Assembly (NCBI GenBank): GCA_001606155.1
Contig: LODT01000031.1
Location: 186,001-250,000, forward strand
Length of the DNA stretch: 64,000 nucleotides
Direction of reading: 5' to 3'
From: Tieghemostelium lacteum
Taxonomy: Eukaryota > Evosea > Eumycetozoa > Dictyosteliales > Raperosteliaceae
Part shown: positions 1 to 10,482 of the stretch, in pieces
How the letters are laid out: each line of letters begins with the position of its first letter
Position numbering within the stretch: the stretch's first letter is position 1
Notes under the pieces: model-generated
Databases searched by the model: none
What the model saw: the letters and a program-made list of their open reading frames with translations, nothing else
What the model was told of the DNA's origin: nothing
Translations under genes and position numbers: made by a program

Positions 1-2
1 CA

Positions 3-137
3 TTAACAAATTCCATTAATACCAAAAATGGTGCTAACAATTCAAATCTCAGGGTGATTGTAAAAAACATAAATCAACATCATTTCCAAATAACAATTTT
101 AAAAATTATTGGACTTTGTGCATATAAGACAGAATAA
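3..137 (+). CDS. 3' end of an unidentified protein-coding gene (partial)
   Basis: A reading frame is open from the window edge (base 3) to a TAA at 135-137 and encodes about 44 residues ending in GLCAYKTE. Codon use and composition (INTKNGANNSNLRVIVKN) look like coding sequence, not the AT-rich spacer that follows. The alternating hydrophobic pattern near the end (RVIVKN, FQITILKIIG) suggests beta strands of a small domain. Only the last exon is present, so no function can be given. It could also be chance, since 44 open codons are not rare. Confidence 0.4.
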   Translation, partial: LTNSINTKNGANNSNLRVIVKNINQHHFQITILKIIGLCAYKTE

Positions 138-274
138 TTTCTCACTCCGGAGTCGACTTTTGCTAATAGTAAAATTATTAAAAATGTTAAGTTTATTGTT
201 CATAATTGAAATTTTTGTGATAAAATATAATAATTAATAAAAAATAAATTATATTCTACAATGTGTGTGGTTAA

Positions 275-842
275 ACATAAAATAAAATAACACTAGAACC
301 ACTTTTTTTGAATCAGTGATTTTCATAATTTTTTATTCAACTGTATCAATAAATACCAAAACCTTATTAATAAATATAATAAAAATTAAATGTCAGAGAA
401 CAAAAATCAAAAGATAATTCCATCTTGTCCAATTCATCTAAGAGTTTATGAAATTTACAATGACTTTGATACAAATTACACAAATACAGGGTGTCCAATT
501 CAAATAGGTGGGGTGTATCTTGGTGATGATATAGATGAGTTTTCAATTGTGGTGCCAAAAATAATTAGTGGATTGTGTAATGAAGGGTGTAGACATATAG
601 TTCTTAAACAAATACAAATAACTCATTCATGGTTAGCAACATGCGAGGACCTTATTAAACATACTCGCCTTGGTTTACCAGGTCGATACCCTAACTCAGA
701 TGATCTTTTAATATATACATGTGACAATGAATTCAAAGACAAAGATGATATTTTACCATTCTATAATGATTTATCTTTTCTCCAAAAGTATCAATTTCCA
801 CCAAAATAAAATTTAATAACTAATTTTAATCTCTTATATAAA
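275..842 (+). repeat. Dispersed duplication unit, copy A
   Basis: The gene at 390-809 is duplicated together with flanking DNA. Upstream, the stretch beginning ACATAAAATAAAATAACACT (275) and the segment TTTTCATAATTTTTTATTCA recur in the same order upstream of the gene at 51616-52038. Downstream, CCAAAATAAAATTTAATAAC and the following AATCTCTT/ATATA also recur. The second copy lies about 51 kb away in inverted orientation. I see no terminal inverted repeats or obvious target-site duplication, so the copying mechanism is unknown. Confidence 0.8.
390..809 (+). CDS. Orphan small protein, copy A of a duplicated pair
   Basis: A single-exon gene of 139 residues with no family I recognise. It starts MSENKNQKIIPS after an A-rich leader and ends QFPPK. 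It is mostly hydrophilic with no signal peptide or membrane helix. Four cysteines are shared with its paralogue: one in GCPIQIGG, two in LCNEGC and one in LATCEDLI. The paralogue at 51616-52038 (minus strand) is about 82% identical by eye, and the longest identical block is IVLKQIQITHSWLATCED. Amino-acid differences cluster at both ends and around residues 100-125. Synonymous and replacement changes are about equally frequent in the stretch I compared, so constraint is weak or the split is recent. Expression is plausible because the promoter was copied too. Confidence 0.65.
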   Translation: MSENKNQKIIPSCPIHLRVYEIYNDFDTNYTNTGCPIQIGGVYLGDDIDEFSIVVPKIISGLCNEGCRHIVLKQIQITHSWLATCEDLIKHTRLGLPGRYPNSDDLLIYTCDNEFKDKDDILPFYNDLSFLQKYQFPPK

Positions 843-1145
843 GTGAGTGTGGTCCATATGAATTACTTGAGGGATATACCAATTGGAAGTTGATTTTGGC
901 CTGTTTATTTAGAATGCCATTTTCTCCGAAGACTTATTGATGGAGGAACTCCAGAATAATTTTGAAACTATGATTGAACACTGGATCTATGCTTAAATGA
1001 ATTCCAATGGTGCCTCTAGTAACTAGATATACCAACATGGTGTCAAGGAGTCTGAGAAAATGTATTTGATTTGAAGAATCTGTTCAGACAATTCCAAGAT
1101 GATAACTCCATGGAAGAGGACCAATACAATAGTGATGTTGAACTT
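843..1145 (-). pseudogene. Decayed coding fragment, unknown family
   Basis: This 300-base stretch is visibly less AT-rich than the flanking spacer. One minus-strand frame reads as protein-like sequence for most of its length, with segments such as YCIGPLPWSYHLGI, LLDTMLVYLVTRGTIGIHL and DPVFNHSFKIILEFLHQ. The frame is interrupted and has no start or splice signals that would make a gene. I read it as an eroded piece of a protein-coding gene lying just downstream of orphan copy A. The source family is not recognised. Confidence 0.45.
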
Positions 1146-1215
1146 TAAAATAAATTAAAATACCATTTTATTTACATTTCTATATTTATATATAATTTGT
1201 ATATACTATTATTGA

Positions 1216-3141
1216 TTAATGATTTCTTAAATCATCAAGTTTATTAGTTACTCTTGCTAAATTATAAATTGTTGATACAACACTTTTCATATTTCTTATT
1301 TCATACAAGTCTAATGAGTGAAATAAAAACCTTTTATCAACACCAACAGTTTCACAAGCTTGTAAGAAATTAACTATATTTTCTAACTGATGAAATGGAG
1401 TTGGTGTCAAATTTATCTTTTTAATTATATTTGGTCTTAGTGAATTGATTAATCTATAAATGAGGTTATGTAATTTGAATTAGTATTGGAGGTTTAGAAT
1501 GAAATAAAGATTGGGAATAATACTTACTGACATAGGATGACCCCAGATCTAAGATGGTGGGATAGTGGTGAGGAATTTGGTAAATGTGGAGGTAGATCAC
1601 AAAGTTCATTAGCAAGTTGTTTTTGTATCCAAACTTTGATATCATCTTCAGATTTCTCTTGATCAATTTCAGTGAGTTTATAGTAATAGGTGTTTTTGTT
1701 TGGTGATGAGAATATAATATTTTGACTATTTGGACTAGTGTTACCTGGTGATAGTAGAGAACTTGTGGAACTATTTGGTGACATTGGTAATGTACTATGT
1801 TGATTTTGTAATTTTTTTATAGTTCTGTTGGCTAATGGTGATTTATATGGCGATCCCATTGTGGCACTTTGACCACCACCACTATTACTTCTGGATTTAG
1901 TTACAAGAGGTAGTGAAGGTGATGATGTTGATGTTGGTAATTTTAGAGTTTCAATAATGGATGATACGGATGAAAAGGAATTTGAAGTTCCAAGTTTTGA
2001 GGTATTACTAGATGGAGGTGATTTCTGTGATTCCGAATCACTATTATCAGATGAACTGTTATCATAGGCTTGGTGTAGTAATTGTGATGAACTACGTGGT
2101 GATCGAATTTTTTCTCTTTCAGCTGAATTTGATCTTTGTGGTGGTTGTGGATCAGGTTCCATCTTACTAGCTTGAGATGAATCTCTAGCTTTTCTAGGTG
2201 AGGTTGGAGCTGATCTAGATTGAATACTTTCATTGCTATCCATTTGATCTGACACATTGGTAGCTACTTCATTTTGAATGATAATGGTAGTTGTATTACC
2301 ACTACCACTACTATTACTATTATTTACAGTACCACCACTAATTGATGATATTGAACCGTTACTATTACTTATAAGATTTTTTTATAATTGGATTATGTAT
2401 TATGGAAATTAACTCGTTTTTCAATGGTAATATATTGGTAAATGTACTATTGTGAAGTAGTAATTCTTTATGATTGGTTTTACTTCTGATTATTGGTGAA
2501 GCAGGTCTATCTACACCACCATATGGTGTTGGTATTTTCAATTTCAATTCCTTAACTAACGAATACAATTCAGAGACTTCATTATCTATAAGTGATCTCC
2601 ATTCACTATACTCAATCAGATTACTATTGTTAACCATAACTGTAGTTGAACTACCAATTTGTTTAATTGGTGACTGCATTTGTTGTTGTTGTTGTTGTAA
2701 TGTACATTTAAAACATTTATTAGACTGACTTTGTATCTGGTTATGTAGTTCTTTTTGCTCGCTATTGAATTTATGACTCAGTTGACTGATTTTTTCAATT
2801 ATTGTATCAGTAGTAGGCTGCAGTTGGTGATATTGTTGGTTATCATCAATCTTATGTAAATCCAATGACAATTCACTTTCAAATTGTTTAATTATTTCTT
2901 TTAGATTGGTAGTTTCAACTTCATCTTCTTTTGTACTTTCTGATATACTTTCTAAATGTGATGGTGTTGTTGACTCTGATGGTATACTCTGATAATGAGT
3001 AATTTCTTTTTCTAATTGACCTATATCTGATTTTAGTGATTCCATCAATTCATCTAGAAACTGATCACTATTTTCCAATTTCAAATCATTATCTAATATA
3101 TTATAATTATTCATTATTTCATTTATATCCTTTAAATTCAT
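1216..3141 (-). CDS. C-terminal calponin-homology (CH) domain protein; frame broken in this sequence
   Basis: The start is the ATG at 3141, directly after a long A run (MNLKDINEIMNNY). The N-terminal part is acidic and probably coiled-coil (LDELMESLKSDIGQLEKEI), with a Q6 run and a CxxC (KCFKC). A Ser/Pro-rich linker follows (SAPTSPRK, LPMSPNSSTSSLLSPG). The C-terminus is one CH domain: DDIKVWIQKQLANEL, then HHLRSGVILCQLINSLRPN across an intron at 1454-1527 (gtaagt/ag), then FHQLENIVNFLQACETVGV and LARVTNK. CH domains of this type bind actin or act in actin-linked signalling. The N- and C-terminal halves lie in different frames. The change falls at a seven-A run (T7 at 2377-2383 on the plus strand); reading one A fewer continues the protein without a stop into SNGSISSISGG. 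It is a sequencing error, a frameshift allele, or two genes. Confidence 0.65.
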
Positions 3142-3313
3142 TTTTTTTTTTTTTAATATGATTATTTTTATAAATATGTGTTTATCTTTCTGATTGATTA
3201 AATCAGTAACTGAAAAGTTAAGATTTTTTCTGTCACACACAACTCCCTCCAAAATAAAAAAATAAAATTTTTTTTATAATTAGATATCTCGTTGTGGGTT
3301 ACAGTGAATCTAG
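3142..3313. promoter_or_regulatory. Head-to-head promoter region
   Basis: These 172 bases separate the divergent starts of the CH-domain gene (3141, minus) and the large gene starting at 3314 (plus). They are AT-rich with long A/T runs (3141-3153 and around 3267-3275), as usual for dictyostelid promoters. No specific factor site is recognisable. Confidence 0.4.
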
Positions 3314-6300
3314 ATGAATAATAATGATCTTCACTCCTTTAAAATATTCTCAAAAACATTAAATTTACCTTGTAATCAAAATGTAGTAACCTTTTTCATT
3401 CGATTTTACATATTATAAAACAAAATATTCTAATAAAGTCATAACAAATCCTATAGGAAATAACTAAATTCATTGATTACTGTTTTAATAATATTACTAA
3501 ATGTAATAGATACTATAATTACCATGCCAATAATAAACTAGATCATAGAAAGTTAAAAAAAGAATTGGAGAAACAAAGTTTAGATTGTTTAACACAATTT
3601 ATAGCATTTATTCAACAGTTTTTCAAAGACAACAATATATCTACCATAGATTGGGTACATGTAAGAACTCTACCTATCAACACCATATCCAAATATCTAT
3701 TTATAAAAATTGAAAATTACCTTGTAAATAGATCATTGGATGAATTTATAACTCAAAAATATCCTGGTCATTCTAGTAGACAATTAGACGATCAAGAGAT
3801 TAATAATCTTAAATATTGGTTTAAGTTTCATATACTCTTATGTAAACTATTGAAATTGTTACTCCCCATAGTTAGAAATGATGATGTGATTTTGAATCAA
3901 GATAACTCAAGTCAAGGTTATTACCTGGATGATAAAGAATCTGTATCTTATTTTGAAAAGTCTTTTCAAAGGATTGGCGAATCTCTGATTAATGATTTTT
4001 TGATTCTAAACTATCATTACTCTATAGATAAATTTGTAGATTCTGAATCTAAATCACTGTTTTCCATTAATCTGACAAGATTAGAAGACTCAAATAGAAT
4101 TAGTAAGTCTAAAGGTAAAACATTTGTATTTTCTCTACTGGATCTATTTGATAATAGTCATCATGAATATAACATCAATAATAATAGAATAAGTCTCATT
4201 TCACTATTTAATCACTATATATTAAAATATCCATTATCACTTTACAGTTTTGATAACAAGTATTCAAATCCACCAATTAAATCTACTCTGTTCTATCTAA
4301 AGACTCTAGAGACTCTGACTCCATTCTATTGCTATAGTATTGATAATCTAAACCAATTCTTTATCATGAAAGAACAACTGTCAACTCCACCATCACCTAA
4401 AGATCTCTTCAATAATTACATTGAAAAGATTCCATTTGAAAACTGGAAATTAACAATTGATCAGATTAGTCATTTTATCAATAGCTCAGAACTTGATAAC
4501 TCACTAATTCACACTTTGAAATCAATAGAAAAACTACTCTTTTATCTTGACAAATTTCTAAAATATTGGAATTTTCAAGAGATTTATCTTCAACAATTAC
4601 AAACCATGTCCATTAAACTTTATGAAATTATCATAAAACAATGCCAGAATTTAAAATCAATTTTAGATATATCACTAATTGATAGAATTTCAAATTACTG
4701 GTATTCCATTGTCATTCAACTTCGTATTGATCTACATCAACTTCAACTACCACCTCATCCATTAAAATTAAAAATAATAATATCCAACTTTGATTCCATA
4801 CATATATATAATTATAATAATAATAATAATAATAACAATAACAATAATAATACTACAAATCCTCCAAAACTAAATCTTAATAGAAATCAGATTAAAAGTA
4901 TAGAGGTTCCAAAGGAAGTATATAATGAATTGACATTTAGGGTAATACTAAAATCACTGGTAGCATCTATATTGGTATTGATAAAACAAAATGTTCAATA
5001 TAATAATAATAATTATATATTTAAAAATGCAATTCAACAACTAATTAATCTACTGGAAATTGAACATCACAAAAGTCTAGTTGAACCATTTGATATGGTT
5101 TTGGGTGAGGTAGTTTTAATAATTGAATTTGTAATGGGACACTATACAGAGTATCCAGATGGTAGTATGGGACTGCTAATATTCATTCTTGGTGAACTAC
5201 AATCATTCTATAAAAAAGTTATAGATATACACCCTAACCTAAAGGAAAAAGTACTGTCTTATAGCATTTTATCATCTGGGTTAGATAGGTTATATTATAT
5301 CTTTACTATTACAAGGCCACAAGAGACAGTCACCAAATATTCACTCTATAAATGTACTATTGAACTATTGAAATGTATGGCTACATTTATGAAAATTGAA
5401 ACACCGTTATTAGATAGGTTTATGAAGGTATTAGACTACCTGGTAACTACTGTTATTGATTCTTACAATGATAGTCTAGACTCAGATACCAAAGTGAAAC
5501 TCTCACATTTCCTATCTCCAGCCTCTACATTCTATCAGAACTACTGTGATTCTAAACCAAAATGTCAAGATCAACTAAATAACCTCGTGAACATTTTAGT
5601 AACAACTTATAGAATAGTTCAAAGTCAAGCCCAACAATCAACTATCAATAATACAAGTAAACATAGTAATAATGGGTTATATCTATACGATGAAAACAAT
5701 ACATTTAACTTAAAAGACTCATTTAGAATTCAATTATCCATTAGTTTTTTTCAAAGATCAATTGAAGTAATTGAATCTTTTACCACTTTACATTTAAATG
5801 AATGTATTTATACCTTCTTATTGGCATTAGTAGATGATAAACCTGATCTTCACATTAAATTTCTAAATACAATGTTAAATCACTCGGTAGTTAGAAATCA
5901 TCCCCTATTTAGAAATTTACAGATATCTAGAGGAGATAGTTTACATGTAATTGATAGAATGATTTCTAATTTAAATTACATGATTCCAATATCAAGTAGT
6001 GAATCAATGGTAAAATTGGTAAATGAATTTAATGTTTCTAAATGGTTTGGGTTTTTGGTACTCAGGAACCCTGTACCAATTCCACCAGAATTAAACTATT
6101 TATTAGAGAATATGGTTACTCGTGTACCCCATATTACTATACACTGTCGTCTATTCCAAACCATAATGCAAAGGGGTATATTTATAAATGAAGATTCTCC
6201 ATCTAGTCTACATGTGGAATTTCTAAAGACATTTGATCAACTCATTCATCTCAATCCTCTAGTTGTTGAATATAAAATTGCATTTTTTGATTTATTTTGG

Positions 6301-7134
6301 AAATACATTAAAAATGTGATGAAAGATTTGTACAAACCATCTAATAAGTGTAGATCATTAGCAAACCATTTATTATCATTTCCAAGACTAAAAATAATGG
6401 TACTTGAAGAGATATCACTCAATGAAACCAATGGTTTCATAATTTTAAAAATCTACAAGTTTTTAAAATACCTATTTTCCAGTGACCAACAAGGAACTGA
6501 AATCATTAATGATTTCACAATTATTATTCGATGTCTTATGAATAGGTTAAATGTAAACCAACCTAAATTGCACACCAGTATATTTTCATTGGTAAAAAGT
6601 TTTATGAAACATGCTCTATCTTTACTACCCCTAAAATACCATCACAATTTAGAGGGTGATGGTATTGACCAATCATTTGAATCATCGATTTACAATGATC
6701 AAAAGCAACATGACTATTTTAAGAATCTTTTCCATTATTTGGTGTTAAGTCTGCTACATATTGTCTATAATAATCGACCTGGTGAAGCAATATTTTCACA
6801 ATTAAAGACGCAGTTACACCAAGAATCATATACTGTCAAGAGAAAACAATTTTTAAATATAAATTTTGAGATAAATCAAAATCTCAATAGAACTGATCAA
6901 GATTTACAGGCAAGGGAGTGTTCTGTAATTCGGTTTTTAAAGGTATTATATGATAGTGGTTCAAGTGCAAGACAATTGATATTCATGTACAAGTCTCAGA
7001 TATTTTCATGTCTCTCTGAGAATAATAGCCCTCAAGCCAAACAATTTCTCCTATTATTAGGATACCCGAATACCAACAATTACACTTTTACAGTCAAACA
7101 ACTACTAAAAGAAAATAAAAATAGATTTGAATAG
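3314..7134 (+). CDS. Large alpha-helical protein, possibly MMS22-like
   Basis: A two-exon gene. The long frame has no ATG near its 5' end, but a short first exon, 3314-3382 (MNNNDLHSFKIFSKTLNLPC), joins in phase to exon 2 at 3457 across a 74-nt intron (gtagta...ctatag), giving 1,248 residues. The protein is almost entirely helical, with an N12-type run near residue 460 and no enzyme motif, signal peptide or membrane segment. Length (human MMS22L is about 1,243) and a vague match of the N-terminal pattern (IDWVHVRTL then long helices) and the C-terminal tail suggest the MMS22/MMS22L replication-fork repair scaffold. That identification is from memory and weak. Other large helical-repeat scaffolds such as Integrator or URB1-type proteins remain possible. 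It ends 74 bases before the convergent MED30 candidate. Confidence 0.6.
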
Positions 7135-7208
7135 ATTAACTTCTTTATCCAATCTAAATCTAATTATATTTACAAAATGATGCTTCCTGTTGTTTTATTA
7201 TTATCTAT

Positions 7209-7751
7209 TTAATCAGTTATTGAAGTTCTATTTATAGTATTGATTGTTAATTGTAATAACCTCATATTATCAATCAATTTCTTTATGATACAATTCTTTT
7301 GATAGGCTTCTAATTTTAATTTTTCTAGTTGTTCTTTAAGTTCTGTTTCATCAGCTTCGTCATTTTCCGTTATATTTCCTTCAATTTTATTTGAAGATTG
7401 TATATCTAGTATTATTTGTTTAAGTGTGTTTAGATGTTGTATACATTCACTATTCAGTGACTTAATTCTTTCATTATCTTGTATATATGGTTTAGAATTG
7501 ATATTTAATGGCTGATTACTAGTTGATTCATCTGAAGATGATCCTAAATCATCAGTAGAATGAACAGGTGTATTTGAATTGGGATTAGCAGTTGTTGGGC
7601 TAACAACTGAATACACCAACACTGGATCTGATTGAAGTGTTCTTAACTGTTTAACAATTGAAAACACACTAATCAATAGTGAATTTAATGTTTTTTCACC
7701 TTTAAATCCTAATGAAAATATAGATTCATGTGGTTTTTCAACTAAACTCAT
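7209..7751 (-). CDS. med30: Mediator subunit 30 candidate
   Basis: An intron-less gene of 180 residues starting MSLVEKPHESIFSLG. An N-terminal helix (LNSLLISVFSIVKQLRTLQ) is followed by a Ser/Asn-rich linker at about residues 50-90. Two C-terminal helices follow: IKSLNSECIQHLNTLKQIIL and KLEAYQKNCIIKKLIDNMRLL, ending QLTINTIN. The pattern of a leading helix with 'LR.LQ', a flexible insert and a terminal 'L..KN..IK..ID.LR.L...IN' helix matches metazoan MED30, a head-associated subunit of the Mediator complex that links activators to RNA polymerase II in the nucleus. Family length (about 178 in humans) also fits. Another short coiled-coil subunit cannot be excluded. It shares a 196-bp divergent promoter with the BUD22-like gene. 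Confidence 0.5.
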   Translation of the reverse strand: MSLVEKPHESIFSLGFKGEKTLNSLLISVFSIVKQLRTLQSDPVLVYSVVSPTTANPNSNTPVHSTDDLGSSSDESTSNQPLNINSKPYIQDNERIKSLNSECIQHLNTLKQIILDIQSSNKIEGNITENDEADETELKEQLEKLKLEAYQKNCIIKKLIDNMRLLQLTINTINRTSITD

Positions 7752-7947
7752 CTAAATGGTGTACTTCAAAAATGAAAAATAAAAAATAAAAATTTAAATA
7801 TTTGAATTTGAATATTCAATATAAGATACTAAATGAACTATCAATATTTCTATTTCTGATATTATTATTGAATTTTAATTTATTTATTTAATAAAATTTT
7901 TTAATTTATTTTTAATTTTAATCAAAAAAGACGAAAAACGACAAAAA

Positions 7948-8850
7948 ATGTACAGGAAGAATACACTAAAAAATAATAGTGCCTCTATAACTGAAGAGGA
8001 ATGGGAATCATATGATGAAGAAGATCAAGTCTTAAATCTCTCAGATGATAGTAGTGATTCTGAATTTTCAGTAGGAGGATCAGAACAATCAGATGATGAA
8101 GAAGGTTGTTTTTATATAGAGAGAAAAGATTATTCTGAAGAATTATCTGATCTATTAAATGTTTATAATGAAACTAAAATGAAAGGTGGTTCAAATGAAG
8201 AAGAAGATGATGATAATGAAGAAGAAGAAGAGGATGATGATGAAGAAGATGTAAATGAAACTCCAAAAAAGAAGTCTAAAAAGAATAACAATGAAAAGAC
8301 TACTACCAAAACAAATTCAATTAAAAGTAAAGTTGATAAAAAAGAGAAATCAAATGTAGATAATAGTAATGAAAATAGTAAAGTAGAAAAGAAAAGTAGT
8401 AAAAAGAAAAATAAAAAAGGAGCAGTACCTCTGGAACAAATGAATGAAAGTCAAAAGATTGATAAATTCAAACAGATTATAAAGTCACAGTCAAACAATA
8501 AGAAAAATGTTGATGCTAAACTAAAGCAAAACGAAGAGACCAAAAAAAGGAAATTAGAATCGATATTTTTAGATAGTTTAGATAGTAGTGTAGTTGAAAA
8601 GAAAAAAAAGAAACAAAGACCTGGTCAGAGACAAAGAAGACTGTTGGCTGATAAGATATTTGGTGAGAATGCAAACTATAAAAAAGCAGAAAATAACAAC
8701 AACAATAAGAAAGGTAAACAAGTTGATTTGCATGATAAGGATTTACATCCATCTTGGAAAGCAAAAGTTGCTAATAGAGAAAAAATGCAAATCAATAGTA
8801 AAGCCTCCAAAGAGGATATTGTTGTATTTGAAAACAGTGATAGTGATTAA
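7948..8850 (+). CDS. BUD22/SRFBP1-family ribosome biogenesis protein
   Basis: A single exon of 300 residues, very acidic then very basic. Residues 15-60 are Glu/Asp/Ser-rich and about 85-105 are almost pure Glu/Asp. Lys-rich segments at about 105-160 serve as likely nuclear or nucleolar localisation signals. The C-terminal signature of the family is clear: RPGQRQRRLLADKIFGENAN (about 226-245), then LHPSWKAKVANREKM, the 'LHPSW.AK' motif seen at the ends of BUD22 proteins. Yeast BUD22 is needed for 18S rRNA maturation and small-subunit assembly in the nucleolus; I infer the same role. The start is the first ATG after an A-rich leader. Confidence 0.65.
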   Translation: MYRKNTLKNNSASITEEEWESYDEEDQVLNLSDDSSDSEFSVGGSEQSDDEEGCFYIERKDYSEELSDLLNVYNETKMKGGSNEEEDDDNEEEEEDDDEEDVNETPKKKSKKNNNEKTTTKTNSIKSKVDKKEKSNVDNSNENSKVEKKSSKKKNKKGAVPLEQMNESQKIDKFKQIIKSQSNNKKNVDAKLKQNEETKKRKLESIFLDSLDSSVVEKKKKKQRPGQRQRRLLADKIFGENANYKKAENNNNNKKGKQVDLHDKDLHPSWKAKVANREKMQINSKASKEDIVVFENSDSD

Positions 8851-9118
8851 AATACATTTTGATATTGTAATTATCAATTTTAATTATAGAAATTTTTGTT
8901 TTTTGTTACAATAAGAACTCTTAAGTTGGGTTGATTTTGTTAATGATTAAAGATGTATTTAATGAGTTGATTGATGGATTACTTAATTTTATAAAGCATT
9001 AAACCAAAGCTTTATTTAAAATAGTTGGTGTTTTAAGTTATTCTTATTTTTTTACAAATAAACAAAATATCTAAATTGTGATAAAAATAATTTTTTTTTA
9101 TTTTCACAATTTGAAAAA

Positions 9119-10306
9119 ATGTCAACTAATCCCCCAACCAATAATAATAATAATAATGATGAAAGTAAATCATCAATAGATAAAGATAATAAAAAAGAGC
9201 AGATTATATTACCAATCAATGATGATTCATGTAAAAGTGAAAAGCATAAATCTACTATTGATATGTATTGCAAGGAATGCAATAAATTTATATGTCTCAA
9301 ATGTTTTAAAAACCATTTATCACATGCAACAAATAATATAATGGTTATAACTGATTTGGTAGAGGAAAGACCTAAAATAATTGAAGATCTTCGTATATTT
9401 TCTAAAGAGACAGAACATAAAAAGATACAGAATGATGAGATATTCAAAAGTAGTGTTCAAGATCCTTATGATCAAAACTTCCTCAAGATTTCAAATTACT
9501 TTAGATCTGTACATGATGCTCTTCATTTTAAAGAGGTTGAACTCAAAAGAGAGTTATCCTCTCACTATGATGAGAATAGAGAAAACTATATTAAATTAGT
9601 CTCCAAGATGGAACATGACATTAAAAACTCCAATATACTTTTTAAAGAATTAAAAATCAATCAAAATATGAATAATAACAGTAATAATAGCAGTAGTAGT
9701 AATAATAATAATATATATTTAGATTTCTTTAAAAACTCAGTACGTTCAAAGATGTTATTGGCAACTGAGAAATCAGAATATGAATTTAAATATGATACAC
9801 ATTTATTCCAGGAAGGTTCTACCCCAGTCAGTAAATTTACAGATTTAATCGAATTGATACACATTGACAATGAATCAGAGAATCAACCTAGAAAGTCACC
9901 AGAACCACAGAGTTTGTTCCCGTTGATTATAAAAGAGTTTTCAAAGATCAAAACACCATTCTACACTTCATCATTTAAAGTTTTAAACTTTACACTGTCT
10001 GTATATATCTATCCTAAAGGAAACAAAGATCAAGGTAACAGTTTATCACTTTATCTCGATGTTGTAGGCGAGAGAAACAGTTCATTTAAAGTAAAAATCA
10101 AGTTTATAATGGAGATTGAAAATCATTTTAGTAAAATGAGAAACATTAAAAGAACTACTGAATATATTTTTAGAGAAGATAGTGCCAGATGGGGTTACAA
10201 GTCTTTTATACCATTTTCACAACTTCATGATCCGGAATTAGGATATCTCCTCGATGATACCTTATTAATTAATATTGATATCATTAATGCAACTATTGTT
10301 GAGTAA
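9119..10306 (+). CDS. B-box zinc finger plus MATH domain protein
   Basis: A single exon of 395 residues. After an N-rich leader comes a B-box-type zinc-binding module at about residues 38-78 (C..KHKSTIDMYCKECNKF, ICLKCFKNHLSHA). A helical, probably coiled-coil region follows (about 100-190) with an N/S run (SNNSSSSNNNN). The C-terminus (about 270-395) is a MATH/TRAF-homology beta sandwich, with LIIKEFSKIKTPFYTSSFKV, LSLYLDVVGE and RWGYKSFIPFSQL as its hallmark strands. B-box, coiled coil and MATH without a RING finger resembles TRIM37 lacking its E3 module. I infer a ubiquitin-pathway or cytoplasmic adaptor role. Dictyostelids have many TRAF/MATH proteins; the exact orthologue is not known to me. 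Confidence 0.7.
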   Translation: MSTNPPTNNNNNNDESKSSIDKDNKKEQIILPINDDSCKSEKHKSTIDMYCKECNKFICLKCFKNHLSHATNNIMVITDLVEERPKIIEDLRIFSKETEHKKIQNDEIFKSSVQDPYDQNFLKISNYFRSVHDALHFKEVELKRELSSHYDENRENYIKLVSKMEHDIKNSNILFKELKINQNMNNNSNNSSSSNNNNIYLDFFKNSVRSKMLLATEKSEYEFKYDTHLFQEGSTPVSKFTDLIELIHIDNESENQPRKSPEPQSLFPLIIKEFSKIKTPFYTSSFKVLNFTLSVYIYPKGNKDQGNSLSLYLDVVGERNSSFKVKIKFIMEIENHFSKMRNIKRTTEYIFREDSARWGYKSFIPFSQLHDPELGYLLDDTLLINIDIINATIVE

Positions 10307-10482
10307 CAGTAGTGTGCATTTCAATTGCAAATAAAAAAAAAATCTCATTAAATAATCCAAATTGAATTTTCATTTCTAAAGTTTGCTTCTGATATTTTTT
10401 TTACCTCGTCAAACCCCATCTTAAGAAAAATGATTAAATAAATTTTAAGTTTATTTTTTTTACTTTAAACACAACAAATTTG

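Noticed and set aside
2365-2390. Programmed frameshift as the firm explanation of the CH-gene break
   Set aside because: The A7 run is a plausible slip site, but a base-calling error is simpler. It is kept as an open finding, not as a feature.
4810-4855. AAT/AAC repeats as stand-alone microsatellites
   Set aside because: They are in frame inside coding sequence and translate to Asn runs typical of dictyostelid proteins, so they belong to the host gene.
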